A stretch of DNA of 12,913 bases from Zwartia sp. (GTDB lineage: Bacteria > Pseudomonadota > Gammaproteobacteria > Burkholderiales > Burkholderiaceae_B). The stretch is from the NCBI GenBank assembly GCA_030653405.1, contig JAURZO010000203.1, positions 1-12,913 on the forward strand, written 5' to 3'. The notes under the pieces were generated by a model that worked only from the letters and a program-made list of their open reading frames with translations, did not search any database and was not told where the DNA came from. Made by a program: the position numbers and the translations under genes. Below are positions 1 to 7,026 of this stretch, in pieces; the stretch's first letter is position 1, and each line of letters opens with the position of its first letter.

Positions 1-2
1 TA

Positions 3-557
3 GGCTTGGGATTATCAGTGTTGAGCAGCAGCGCCCTGTTGTTACTGTATCCCCTAAGCTTTTCACCAACAGGTGTTTGGGCGGGTCGACTCACTGACCG
101 CATAGGATCCGAGCCACTTGTGGCTGCATCTCTCTTTTTAAGCGCACTGCTCTTTGCTCTATTTGCTGTTCTATTAGGTCAGAAAGAAATCTGGATCTTT
201 GCCATTTTCATACTAGTCTTTGGATTTCTGACTGCATTGTTTTCACCCGCAAATAATCGTCGCATCATAGAAAGTGCACCGTCAGCATATCAAAGTGAAG
301 CTAGTGTGCTGCTACCAGTAGCACTCAACTTAGGCGGCTTAATGGGTATCAGTGTATTTGACACTATTTTTAGCTTAGGTTTTCCCAACGTTCCTGTCAT
401 GACGATTCAGCATGTCGTGCATGATGACCAGTCTAATCTTTTGTTATACCAAGGTTTTACACATGCATTTTTCTTAGCCAGTCTGGCATTGCTAATCGCC
501 GCGATTGTCGGGGGTTTGTTTTACCGCTCTGTCGACAAGCAGAATCTTTTTGACTAG
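3..557 (+). CDS. MFS transporter, DHA2-like drug exporter (5' truncated)
   Basis: This is the C-terminal part of a major facilitator superfamily permease of the inner membrane, probably a proton-driven multidrug or organic-compound exporter. The frame is open to the left edge, so the real start lies outside the window and the TTG at 6 is internal. The visible 184 residues hold about five hydrophobic segments. A motif-A-like loop (GVWAGRLTDRIG, about residues 24-35) sits between the first two. The later stretch with SPANN, then NLGGLMGISVFDTIF, resembles the end of 14-segment DHA2 (EmrB/QacA-type) exporters. A short polar tail ends at a TAG. The substrate cannot be told. Nothing to its right is on the same evident operon: 111 bp separate it from the sensor gene. 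Family assignment is fairly sure; the DHA2 subclass less so. Confidence 0.82.
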   Translation, partial: GLGLSVLSSSALLLLYPLSFSPTGVWAGRLTDRIGSEPLVAASLFLSALLFALFAVLLGQKEIWIFAIFILVFGFLTALFSPANNRRIIESAPSAYQSEASVLLPVALNLGGLMGISVFDTIFSLGFPNVPVMTIQHVVHDDQSNLLLYQGFTHAFFLASLALLIAAIVGGLFYRSVDKQNLFD

Positions 558-668
558 ACGTCTATTGCCAAGTGTAAAATCATTAGCAACTTTCGTCGCA
601 CCGAGCAGTACCGCATCACATCGCCACATAATTTTTAAATACTATTCATTGACGGATTTTTGTACTGC
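558..668. other. Intergenic gap, MFS transporter to HD-GYP sensor
   Basis: A 111-bp spacer. I see no hairpin with a T-run after the transporter and no convincing sigma-70 promoter. An in-frame TAA at 636-638 limits how far the next gene can extend upstream. The only ribosome-binding-like stretch is GACGGA at 651-656, which lies 3 nt before a TTG at 660 and 12 nt before the ATG at 669, so neither spacing is ideal. Confidence 0.5.
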
Positions 669-3600
669 ATGCCCACAGCCCTAAATACTTTATCTTCAAA
701 ACTCCACACTCAGGTTTGGCTACCTCTTCTTTTAATTCTCGGTCTAGCGCTTGCAGCTAGTCGCGTTAACTTTTTATTTTTTCATACCGTCGCTGAAATG
801 CTATCGATCGTGATTGCATTCACGGCCATGATCGTTGCTTCGCAATCAAAAGCATTTATTCAAAACACCTTTGTTGTTTATCTTGCAACCGTGATTGGTT
901 GGTGTGCTGTGATCGATTTCTTGCACACCCTTGCCTATGATGGCATGAATCTTCTTCCTACAGATGGTCCAAACCCTGCGACACAGTTATGGATTGCGGC
1001 ACGGATGCTGCAGGCGATCGCCCTGGTGATCTCACCTCTCTTACTGGTTTATCAAGTCCGCCTTACCTCAGTGCATCTCGCACTCGCGCTCATCTGTACT
1101 GTACTTGTCGCCCTGATCGCGACTGGAAACTTTCCAGATATGTTTATTTCAGGCGAAGGACTGACACCACTAAAAATCTATTCTGAATACGTCATCATTG
1201 CTTTTTTAGTCATAACACTGATTGCATATTGGAAATACAGAGCAAGAATCGCTGAAAAACTCTTTGTATATCTGTCCCTCGCTATTGTGACGGCGATACT
1301 TTCAGAATTTGCATTTACTAAATATGTCAGTGTGTATTCGACCGCGAACATGGTCGGCCACTTGCTCAAGATATGCACGTATTGGTTCATTTATCTCGCC
1401 CTCGTCGACACGACGCTTAGTCAACCTTTTTCGTTATTGTCTCGATCGAGCACCTCTTTCGACTCAATACCGGATCCAACGATTGTGGTGGCGTCTGATG
1501 GAAAGATACTTCAGGCCAACCATGCGGCCGCAAAGCTTGCAAGACAAACCGCCTTGTCTCTCGTGGATCAAACTCCTCATCAGTTGTTTCATGATCCAGA
1601 TCGCTCAGAGGCAGAATGTCCAGTCTGCGTCAAGATGACGTTGACACAACAGCCCTTTACAGAGTTGCTTTCAATACAAAAATCAGACAAAGTATTTGAG
1701 TACAGTATCGCGCCCTTCCTCTCTGACATCAATAGTGGCACTCGGGTTCAGGTGATTAGAGATGTTACTTCGCGAGAACGGTCGGACAAGACCATTCGAG
1801 ACTTAACCTATCTCTATCGCATGCTAAGCGCCACTAACCGTGCGATTGTGCACTGTGATAATGAAGAAGAGCTATTGGCTTCACTTTTTAAAATAATGGT
1901 GAAAGGTGGTGCGTTTCCATTTCTGTTTTTCGCTGTCAGTGATCAAGGACGTCTTCCTCTCAAAATGATTCATGCGCATGGCCTTTCTGCTGAGCGCCTG
2001 ACACATCTTTCTGATGCCTTTGCCAATCCTGATAGCCCAACAAGTCAACTGATCCATTCACTCCATGCAGGCGAGATTCAAAATCTACCCCTCTCCTTGA
2101 TAAAAGAACACGACCCATGGATCGAGTATCTCCGTGGACAGGGCATTACGAATCGAGTAGCGATGCCCTTGATGACGGGCTCTGTTTTACATGGGGTGAT
2201 TATTTTATATACAAGCGACCCCAGTATTCTTGATGAGGGTCAACTTGAGCTCTTACGACAACTCAGTGCGGATATTTCGTTTGCCTTAAATGGACTCTAC
2301 ACACGCAGGCTTATTATTGCCGCCGAGAAAACGGCAGAGATATCAGAAAAGCGGTTTAGTGAAATTTTTGAAAATACCCCACTTCCCTTGCAGATTATTG
2401 ATATCAATACAAATCAGATATTAAAGATCAATGAGATCATGAAATCGTGGCTTGGAGATGAGCTTGCTGGTGCGACAAACCAAATTGACTGGCTTAGTCA
2501 GGCCTTTGCCACCGATGAGGAAGCAGAACGTGCCAGACAGGCGTGGGATACATCCCGAGCGGCAATCATCGTTGACGGCAAGCCGCAGTACTCGCCTGAA
2601 TTCAGATTAAAAGCCCAGGATGGTAGCTTCAGGATCGCTCGTGCTGCGATGACCGTTGTTGATGATGAGGCGATCATTGCCTGGTCTGACCTGACAGATA
2701 TCAGACAAAAAGAGCAGGCCTTGATTGAGAGCGAAAGACACTTCCGGCTAATGATCGAACAGTCTGTCGCCGGCATTTTCGTCAGGCGCGAAGGTAAATT
2801 TATTTATGTGAACTCGCGCTACGCCGAGATGCTAGGTCGATCCAGAGAAGAACTGATCGGGAGAAGTATATTTGAGTTTACTTCTGACGATTCTGAAAAT
2901 TTAGAAACAATTAAACGCGCATGGGAAGCGCTTGAACACGGCCAACCAACGGTGACATATAACGTGCAAATGAAGCACCAGGACGGCCAGCTTCGGGAGT
3001 TTGAACTCCACTCAAAAATCATTGATTGGGATGGTATGCGTGCACATATTGTTCTTGCCGACGACATCACGGTGCGCCAACGCCAGCAAGATCAAATCGC
3101 GGACTACATCAGACAACTCGAAGCCTCCATGAAAGGAACCTTGAGTGCCGTGGCAAACATGGTCGAAATGCGAGATCCCTACACCGCAGGTCATGAAAGA
3201 CGTGTCGGTCTGATTGCCCGAGACATCGCACTAGAAATGGGCTGGGATGAGAAACGAGCCAATTCGCTTGAACTAATCGGCCTGGTACACGACATCGGTA
3301 AAATCGCGATTCCAGCAGAAATCCTCACGAAACCTAGCAGACTTTCACCGATAGAAATGGAATTGGTGCGCGGCCATGTGGACGCGGGTTATGAAATATT
3401 GAAGGATGTACCCTTTCCTATCCCCGTCGCCGATATTATTAGGCAACATCATGAGCGTATTGACGGGAGCGGCTATCCTCTCGGCTTGAAAGGTGACGAA
3501 ATTTTGCCTGAAGCAAAAATACTTGCAGTGGCCGATGTGATCGAGTCTATGGCAACCCATCGACCGTATCGCGCGGCAGTTGGTATGCAGGCGGCACTTC

Positions 3601-3698
3601 AGGAAGTCACAATGGGCGCTGGCACGAAGTTTGATCCCGAGGTCGTGAAAAGTGTTGAGCGACTCATTACGCTGAAAAACTATCAGCTACCGACTTAA
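669..3698 (+). CDS. MASE3-PAS-GAF-PAS-PAS-HD-GYP cyclic-di-GMP phosphodiesterase
   Basis: A 1009-residue inner-membrane signalling protein that should hydrolyse cyclic di-GMP in response to a sensed signal. Residues about 10-255 form a MASE3 sensor: hydrophobic helices with the family marks DFLHTLAYDGM, TQLWIAARM, GLTPLKIYSEY and NMVGHLLKI. Then come a PAS domain (about 262-370) containing a C317-P-V-C320 pair, a GAF domain (about 378-545), two more PAS domains (about 560-680 and 685-805), and an HD-GYP domain (about 822-1000). The catalytic domain looks intact: H842 in the YTAGHERR segment, H874-D875 with K878 (HDIGK), H903, H927-H928, then DGSGYP with G935-Y936-P937, and D956. There is no GGDEF domain. 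The start is uncertain: I chose the ATG; a TTG 9 bp upstream would add three residues. The signal sensed is unknown. Confidence 0.93.
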   Translation: MPTALNTLSSKLHTQVWLPLLLILGLALAASRVNFLFFHTVAEMLSIVIAFTAMIVASQSKAFIQNTFVVYLATVIGWCAVIDFLHTLAYDGMNLLPTDGPNPATQLWIAARMLQAIALVISPLLLVYQVRLTSVHLALALICTVLVALIATGNFPDMFISGEGLTPLKIYSEYVIIAFLVITLIAYWKYRARIAEKLFVYLSLAIVTAILSEFAFTKYVSVYSTANMVGHLLKICTYWFIYLALVDTTLSQPFSLLSRSSTSFDSIPDPTIVVASDGKILQANHAAAKLARQTALSLVDQTPHQLFHDPDRSEAECPVCVKMTLTQQPFTELLSIQKSDKVFEYSIAPFLSDINSGTRVQVIRDVTSRERSDKTIRDLTYLYRMLSATNRAIVHCDNEEELLASLFKIMVKGGAFPFLFFAVSDQGRLPLKMIHAHGLSAERLTHLSDAFANPDSPTSQLIHSLHAGEIQNLPLSLIKEHDPWIEYLRGQGITNRVAMPLMTGSVLHGVIILYTSDPSILDEGQLELLRQLSADISFALNGLYTRRLIIAAEKTAEISEKRFSEIFENTPLPLQIIDINTNQILKINEIMKSWLGDELAGATNQIDWLSQAFATDEEAERARQAWDTSRAAIIVDGKPQYSPEFRLKAQDGSFRIARAAMTVVDDEAIIAWSDLTDIRQKEQALIESERHFRLMIEQSVAGIFVRREGKFIYVNSRYAEMLGRSREELIGRSIFEFTSDDSENLETIKRAWEALEHGQPTVTYNVQMKHQDGQLREFELHSKIIDWDGMRAHIVLADDITVRQRQQDQIADYIRQLEASMKGTLSAVANMVEMRDPYTAGHERRVGLIARDIALEMGWDEKRANSLELIGLVHDIGKIAIPAEILTKPSRLSPIEMELVRGHVDAGYEILKDVPFPIPVADIIRQHHERIDGSGYPLGLKGDEILPEAKILAVADVIESMATHRPYRAAVGMQAALQEVTMGAGTKFDPEVVKSVERLITLKNYQLPT

Positions 3699-3800
3699 TT
3701 GAACGCATCACAAGAATTAATATTGATCAACTATGTGCGGCAACAGACGGTGAACACGTAGTATGCCCAATACAGTGATCTCGTAATTGTTTGTTTATGC

Positions 3801-3823
3801 GTGTTTTGGAATTTTCCAAACAC
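3801..3823. promoter_or_regulatory. Imperfect dyad upstream of the BON lipoprotein gene (candidate operator)
   Basis: GTGTTTTGGAA, a TT centre, then TTCCAAACAC. The arms pair over 10 bp if one extra T in the left arm is bulged out; the inner 7 bp (TTTGGAA/TTCCAAA, 3805-3811 and 3814-3820) are perfect. The 2-nt centre is too short for a good RNA hairpin loop, so a protein-binding site is more likely than a terminator. It lies 48 bp before the start codon. The binding protein is unknown. Confidence 0.4.
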
Positions 3824-3856
3824 TGAGCATAACCAATCAATTCAGTCACTGAGCAT
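3821..3856 (+). repeat. 10-bp direct repeat CACTGAGCAT, two copies
   Basis: CACTGAGCAT occurs at 3821-3830 and again at 3847-3856, 26 bp apart start to start, directly before the ribosome-binding site of the BON lipoprotein gene. The spacing is about 2.5 helical turns. It may be a tandem regulator site or just chance; the sequence alone cannot decide. Confidence 0.4.
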
Positions 3857-3871
3857 TTCGGAGCAATCAAA

Positions 3872-4186
3872 ATGAAAAACTACAAATACTTATTTGCCGC
3901 AGCAACGGTCATGACTCTCGTCACATTAACTGGTTGCGTGGCACCTGGCATGCCTGGATATCAACCCACTGCAATCGATGATCAAAACACAACGGCTCAG
4001 ATTAGAACAGCACTCATGAATGAAGCTGTTTACAAAGTAAACCAGATTCGTGTCGAAACAATAAACGGCGTTGTTACCCTAACAGGTGTTGTTCAATCAC
4101 GACCAGAGGCTGATCGCGTGGTCGAAATGACTAAGACTGTTCAGGGCGTTAAGGAAATCAGGAATGGATTGGAAGTTCGTCCTTAA
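3872..4186 (+). CDS. BON-domain lipoprotein (OsmY-like)
   Basis: A 104-residue secreted lipoprotein. The N-terminus is a lipoprotein signal: MKNYKY, a hydrophobic core, then the lipobox L19-T-G-C22, so C22 should be lipidated. Residue 23 is valine, which does not suggest inner-membrane retention, so the mature protein is probably anchored in the outer membrane facing the periplasm. Residues about 38-104 form one BON domain, with INGVVTLTGVV and a final GVKEIRNGLEVRP. BON domains are thought to bind phospholipid surfaces and occur in envelope-stress proteins such as OsmY and DolP; those have two BON domains, this has one. The start is supported by GGAG at 3860-3863, 8 nt upstream. It seems to be a single-gene unit. 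Family is sure; the precise role is not. Confidence 0.88.
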   Translation: MKNYKYLFAAATVMTLVTLTGCVAPGMPGYQPTAIDDQNTTAQIRTALMNEAVYKVNQIRVETINGVVTLTGVVQSRPEADRVVEMTKTVQGVKEIRNGLEVRP

Positions 4187-4225
4187 TAATTCTTGAGAGC
4201 ATTTCCTCTGCGAGTATGTATACTG

Positions 4226-4257
4226 GGGTACACGGTGATGAGCTTCACTTTGTACCC
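4226..4257. repeat. Stem-loop downstream of the BON lipoprotein gene
   Basis: GGGTACA (4226-4232) pairs with TGTACCC (4251-4257), and inside it GTGA (4235-4238) pairs with TCAC (4245-4248). They are separated by a 2x2 internal loop that could hold one G-U pair, with a 6-nt apical loop. It starts 40 bp after the stop codon. No T-run follows (TTGATG), so it is not a classical intrinsic terminator, but it could stabilise the 3' end of the lipoprotein mRNA. Confidence 0.4.
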
Positions 4258-4267
4258 TTGATGTATT

Positions 4268-4283
4268 CATGACAGCTGTCGTG
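4268..4283. promoter_or_regulatory. Palindrome upstream of the binding-protein gene (candidate operator)
   Basis: A perfect 10-bp palindrome, GACAGCTGTC (4271-4280), extended to CAT and GTG on the flanks with one mismatch. It lies about 65 bp before the start of the Bug-type binding-protein gene and just after the stem-loop. With no spacer it cannot form a hairpin easily, so a protein-binding site is the likelier reading. A 10-bp palindrome can also occur by chance. Confidence 0.3.
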
Positions 4284-4348
4284 TTGAAGCTCAGCGCACC
4301 GACGATGAAATAACTATAAGAAATTTCTGGTTCATTCTTGGAGGATTT

Positions 4349-5323
4349 ATGAGCTTTCGTCGATTATTTTCATTACGGCTAGTTTGTGTCATTGTTTTCT
4401 CTATTGTCAGCGGACTATCTCAGGCACAGTCATACCCTACCCGTCCTGTCACGCTGATCGTTCCATACGGTCCAAGTGGCTCAACTGATCCCGTTGCACG
4501 TCAGTTTGCAACACAATTACAAAAACTACTTGGCGTCGAAGTCAATATTGAAAATAAACCCGGGGGATCTGGAACCATCGGAACAGGCATGGTTGTCCGA
4601 GCCAAGCCTGACGGCTATACATTGGGACTCGCAACCAACAGCATTCTCGCCTATCAGCCGTTAGTCAACGCAAGCTTGGCCTTCAAGACACCAGATCAGT
4701 ATCAACCCATCGTCAAACTTGGTGAAATGCCGGTCATCCTCGTCGTACGGGCTGATGCACCTTGGAAAAATTTTTCTGAGTTCGTTGATCATGTGAAAAA
4801 TAATCCAGGCAAAGTGCGTGCCTCTGTGTCTGGCTTGCGTACCGTTCCTGATTTAGTCGCTCAAGAATTTAATAGAAATACTGGAACAAAACTACGCACG
4901 GTACCCTTTACGGGTGGCAGCGGTGAGGCGCTTATAGCGCTGCTGGGAAATCGAGTGGAAGCCACACTATTTACAGGTGCCGTTGGAATACCTAGTCAAG
5001 TTGAAGCAGGCAAAGTCAAAGTGCTCGCTGTTTTTAAAAGGGGAATGTACAGTCCGGTTCCCGAGGCACAGTCAACGATTGATGCAGGCTACAACACAAC
5101 CTTGTCTGCCTCTTTTTATATTATCGGACCCAAAGGAATGCCCCCGAATGTCATCGACAAGTTGAGTAAACTGTCCATGCAGGTTGTTCAGAGTCCTGAG
5201 TTTGCGACATTTGCAAAAAGTGGTTATGCGCTCGATCCCAAAGGTCCGGAAGCCTTGAAAACTGAAATCATTCGAGACACTCAGACTTTTGAAACGTTGC
5301 TCAAAGATCTCGATCAGAAATAA
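4349..5323 (+). CDS. Bug-family (TctC-like) periplasmic solute-binding protein
   Basis: A 324-residue extracytoplasmic binding protein of the tripartite tricarboxylate transporter type. Residues 1-26 are a Sec signal peptide (RRLFSLRL, hydrophobic core, SQA) with probable cleavage after A26. The mature protein opens with YPTRPVTLIVPYGPSGSTD, the usual Bug start. It goes on with ENKPGGSGTIGTG and KPDGYTLGLAT, the first ligand-pocket segment, and ends at normal family length. Such proteins bind small carboxylates or other small polar molecules in the periplasm and pass them to a TctA/TctB membrane pair or act as sensors. No TctA or TctB gene is in the window, so it is an orphan, as most Bug proteins are. 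GGAGGA at 4340-4345 gives a strong, close ribosome-binding site. The ligand cannot be predicted. Confidence 0.93.
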   Translation: MSFRRLFSLRLVCVIVFSIVSGLSQAQSYPTRPVTLIVPYGPSGSTDPVARQFATQLQKLLGVEVNIENKPGGSGTIGTGMVVRAKPDGYTLGLATNSILAYQPLVNASLAFKTPDQYQPIVKLGEMPVILVVRADAPWKNFSEFVDHVKNNPGKVRASVSGLRTVPDLVAQEFNRNTGTKLRTVPFTGGSGEALIALLGNRVEATLFTGAVGIPSQVEAGKVKVLAVFKRGMYSPVPEAQSTIDAGYNTTLSASFYIIGPKGMPPNVIDKLSKLSMQVVQSPEFATFAKSGYALDPKGPEALKTEIIRDTQTFETLLKDLDQK

Positions 5324-5330
5324 TCTACAG

Positions 5331-6239
5331 TCAAAGTGCTTGGACAGAGTATTTAACCGCAAGCGAATGTGTTTCACCCGCACCGAGCACGACTGAATTT
5401 CTCAACGCATTCGCACTTTCAATGCAGACCATTGTTTGCCAGCCTGTGGGTCCAAGATCATCCATTTTCGAAGCCGTAACGGCCCATGGGTTCCAGACAA
5501 CCGTACTTTGACTTTGTGCTTTTTCAACCAGAATAGCGCGATCTAAACCACGATCCACAATCAGACAATCGTGTTGTGTATTTAAATAAACGCGACCGGT
5601 TTCTTCTGAAAAAGTCACGACACCAGATTGGGACTTCAGTGCATTACGATCAATGAGGTCAACATACTGACAGCCGCTTAATCCCTGAATCTGAACTTGA
5701 CGTACATCACTCACGTAAAAGTAAGCATGCAATGCCTCAGTCAAGTTAAAGCTTTTGTCTTGATTATTGGTCGTCGATAACGAAATGGACAAAGTCTCGC
5801 CGACTGAAATTCGAGTAGTCAACACCGCGGATAACCCATCGATATTAAAGGGCTTGCGATCGACCCATAACGACATGCAAATTTCGGTTTCACCCGAGGG
5901 ACTTGTTGATATTGAGGTCAGCTCCCAATCAGAAGTCCTTGCGAAACCATGTGATGGTGCGTTCGTCTGTGTAGGATGCGGACCAAACCACGGCCAGCAA
6001 ATTGGAACGCCAGCGCGTATGGGGCGATCTCTGCTGAACTGGTTGGACTCTGTTCTCCAAAGGACAGGCGAGTGTTGAGAGCTGGGATGCCACTCAAGAA
6101 TCTGACCGCCGTACAAACTAATTGTTGCCTTCGCTTTCGGCTGATCAATATGAATCAGGATTAATCCACTGTCCAAGGATTCGAAGCGGATGTGATCGAG
6201 ATGAGCAAATCGTTCTTGTAACAATTGAGCATGTTTCAT
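5331..6239 (-). CDS. D-hexose-6-phosphate mutarotase (YeaD-like aldose 1-epimerase)
   Basis: A cytoplasmic enzyme expected to interconvert alpha and beta anomers of hexose 6-phosphates such as glucose 6-phosphate. Family marks in order: YGGQILEWHP (about residues 43-52), RAGVPICWPWFGP, SHGFAR (H97), EALHAYFYVSD (H171), VVWNPW and CIESAN (E274). The two histidines and the glutamate match the catalytic set of aldose 1-epimerases. The length of 302 residues is close to E. coli YeaD. There is no signal peptide. I chose the ATG at 6239; a TTG at 6269 would add ten residues, and neither has a strong ribosome-binding site. It lies 106 bp downstream of azoR on the same strand and may be read through from it. 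Its stop is 7 bp from the convergent binding-protein gene. Confidence 0.9.
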   Translation of the reverse strand: MKHAQLLQERFAHLDHIRFESLDSGLILIHIDQPKAKATISLYGGQILEWHPSSQHSPVLWRTESNQFSRDRPIRAGVPICWPWFGPHPTQTNAPSHGFARTSDWELTSISTSPSGETEICMSLWVDRKPFNIDGLSAVLTTRISVGETLSISLSTTNNQDKSFNLTEALHAYFYVSDVRQVQIQGLSGCQYVDLIDRNALKSQSGVVTFSEETGRVYLNTQHDCLIVDRGLDRAILVEKAQSQSTVVWNPWAVTASKMDDLGPTGWQTMVCIESANALRNSVVLGAGETHSLAVKYSVQAL

Positions 6240-6342
6240 GAGTAGTGATTGCGAGAGATCGTATGTCAATAGATCTCAGTGTATCTGGTTACCCATGAAA
6301 CTAGGCTCAATAGCGTAACGACTCCTAAATTGCGATCTCTTC

Positions 6343-6370
6343 AGATCAAATCAATTGATGGATTTGATCT
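6343..6370. repeat. Perfect 10-bp inverted repeat across the azoR stop codon
   Basis: AGATCAAATC (6343-6352) and GATTTGATCT (6361-6370) are perfect reverse complements around an 8-nt loop. On the minus strand the hairpin covers the last eight sense codons of azoR and its TGA. The sequence after it in the direction of transcription (GAAGAGATCGCAATTT) has no T-run, so it is not a standard intrinsic terminator. It could protect the mRNA 3' end or set relative expression of azoR and the mutarotase gene downstream. Confidence 0.55.
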
Positions 6371-6942
6371 TCGGCCGATGCAAATGCTTTTTCAACACTT
6401 TCTGAGCCAAGCGCAAAGCCCTCACCATAAATAAACTCGATATCGGTCATACCCAGAAAGCCCAACACCATTTTGAGATAAGGAACCTGGGTGTCATTTG
6501 GCGTATCGCGATAGATACCACCGCGGGCGAGCGCGACATACACTTTTTTGCCTTTGATCAGCCCTTCTGGCCCAGACTCCGTATAACGGAACGTCACGCC
6601 CGCTTTGGCGATCGCATCGATCCAATTCTTGAGTTGGGTGGAAATGCCGAAGTTGTACATTGGCACACCGATAACAATGATGTCTGAGGCTTGAACCTGT
6701 GCGATCAGCGCGTTGTCTTGCTCGACACGAGCATGTTGCTCGGCAGTGCGTTGATCGACTGGAGTGAATATTGCACCCAACCCGGACTCATCGAGCGCAG
6801 GATGCGGATTAATGGCCAAATCAAGGACCTCGAGTGTTGCCGAAGGATGCTTAGCCATCAGCCGCTTCGTGACACTATTGGCGATCTGAGTCGAGTTGGC
6901 GCCAGCGCTACGTGCCGCTGTATTGACTTGTAAAACTTTCAT
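6346..6942 (-). CDS. azoR: FMN-dependent NADH:quinone / azo oxidoreductase
   Basis: A 198-residue cytoplasmic flavodoxin-fold enzyme that should reduce quinones and azo or nitroaromatic compounds by two-electron transfer from NAD(P)H. It starts MKVLQVNTAARS, with the FMN phosphate loop around SAGANST (12-18). The middle carries PMYNFGISTQLKNWID (94-109), the FMN-contacting segment typical of AzoR, then ARGGIY (139-144). The end has FLGMTDIEFIYGEG (162-175). Length matches E. coli AzoR. The frame stays open upstream to 7023, but the ATG at 6942 is chosen because homologues begin here and an AGGAG (6951-6955) sits 8 nt before it. It follows the pirin gene by 84 bp on the same strand, so the two are probably cotranscribed and controlled by the divergent LysR gene. 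Confidence 0.93.
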   Translation of the reverse strand: MKVLQVNTAARSAGANSTQIANSVTKRLMAKHPSATLEVLDLAINPHPALDESGLGAIFTPVDQRTAEQHARVEQDNALIAQVQASDIIVIGVPMYNFGISTQLKNWIDAIAKAGVTFRYTESGPEGLIKGKKVYVALARGGIYRDTPNDTQVPYLKMVLGFLGMTDIEFIYGEGFALGSESVEKAFASAEDQIHQLI

Positions 6943-7026
6943 TATTAAAGCTCCTGTTACAGATGAATGGATAGGATTATTTGATTGAAAATTGATATGA
7001 AGGATTGAGCAGCGTTCACTCAAGAT

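Larger units (their letters stand above)
3699..3871. other. Intergenic gap, HD-GYP gene to BON lipoprotein gene
   Basis: A 173-bp spacer. The first 100 bp show no clear terminator. The last 70 bp hold an imperfect dyad (3801-3823) and a 10-bp direct repeat (3821-3830 and 3847-3856), listed separately. A weak promoter could be read as TTGGAA at 3806-3811 with CATAAC at 3828-3833 (16-bp spacing, 4 of 6 matches each), which would place the dyad over the -35 region. That is a guess. Confidence 0.4.

Noticed and set aside
669..3698. A GGDEF cyclase domain in the large sensor protein
   Set aside because: No GGDEF-like motif occurs; the region before HD-GYP is PAS sequence ending in a short linker helix.
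5072..5383. Open frame of 103 codons on the minus strand over the binding-protein gene end
   Set aside because: It overlaps two confident genes and its translation shows no family features.
5767..6078. Open frame of 103 codons on the plus strand opposite the mutarotase gene
   Set aside because: It is the reverse side of conserved mutarotase motifs and has no protein features of its own.
6264..6269. TTGACA on the minus strand before the mutarotase gene, a perfect -35 box
   Set aside because: At 17 bp spacing the -10 would be ACTACT, a poor match, and would overlap the start codon region; not enough to call a promoter.
6943..7023. Possible 27-residue N-terminal extension of AzoR from an upstream start
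   Set aside because: The ATG at 6942 has a well-placed AGGAG 8 nt upstream and begins exactly where the MKVLQVNT start of AzoR proteins is expected; the extension has no domain character.
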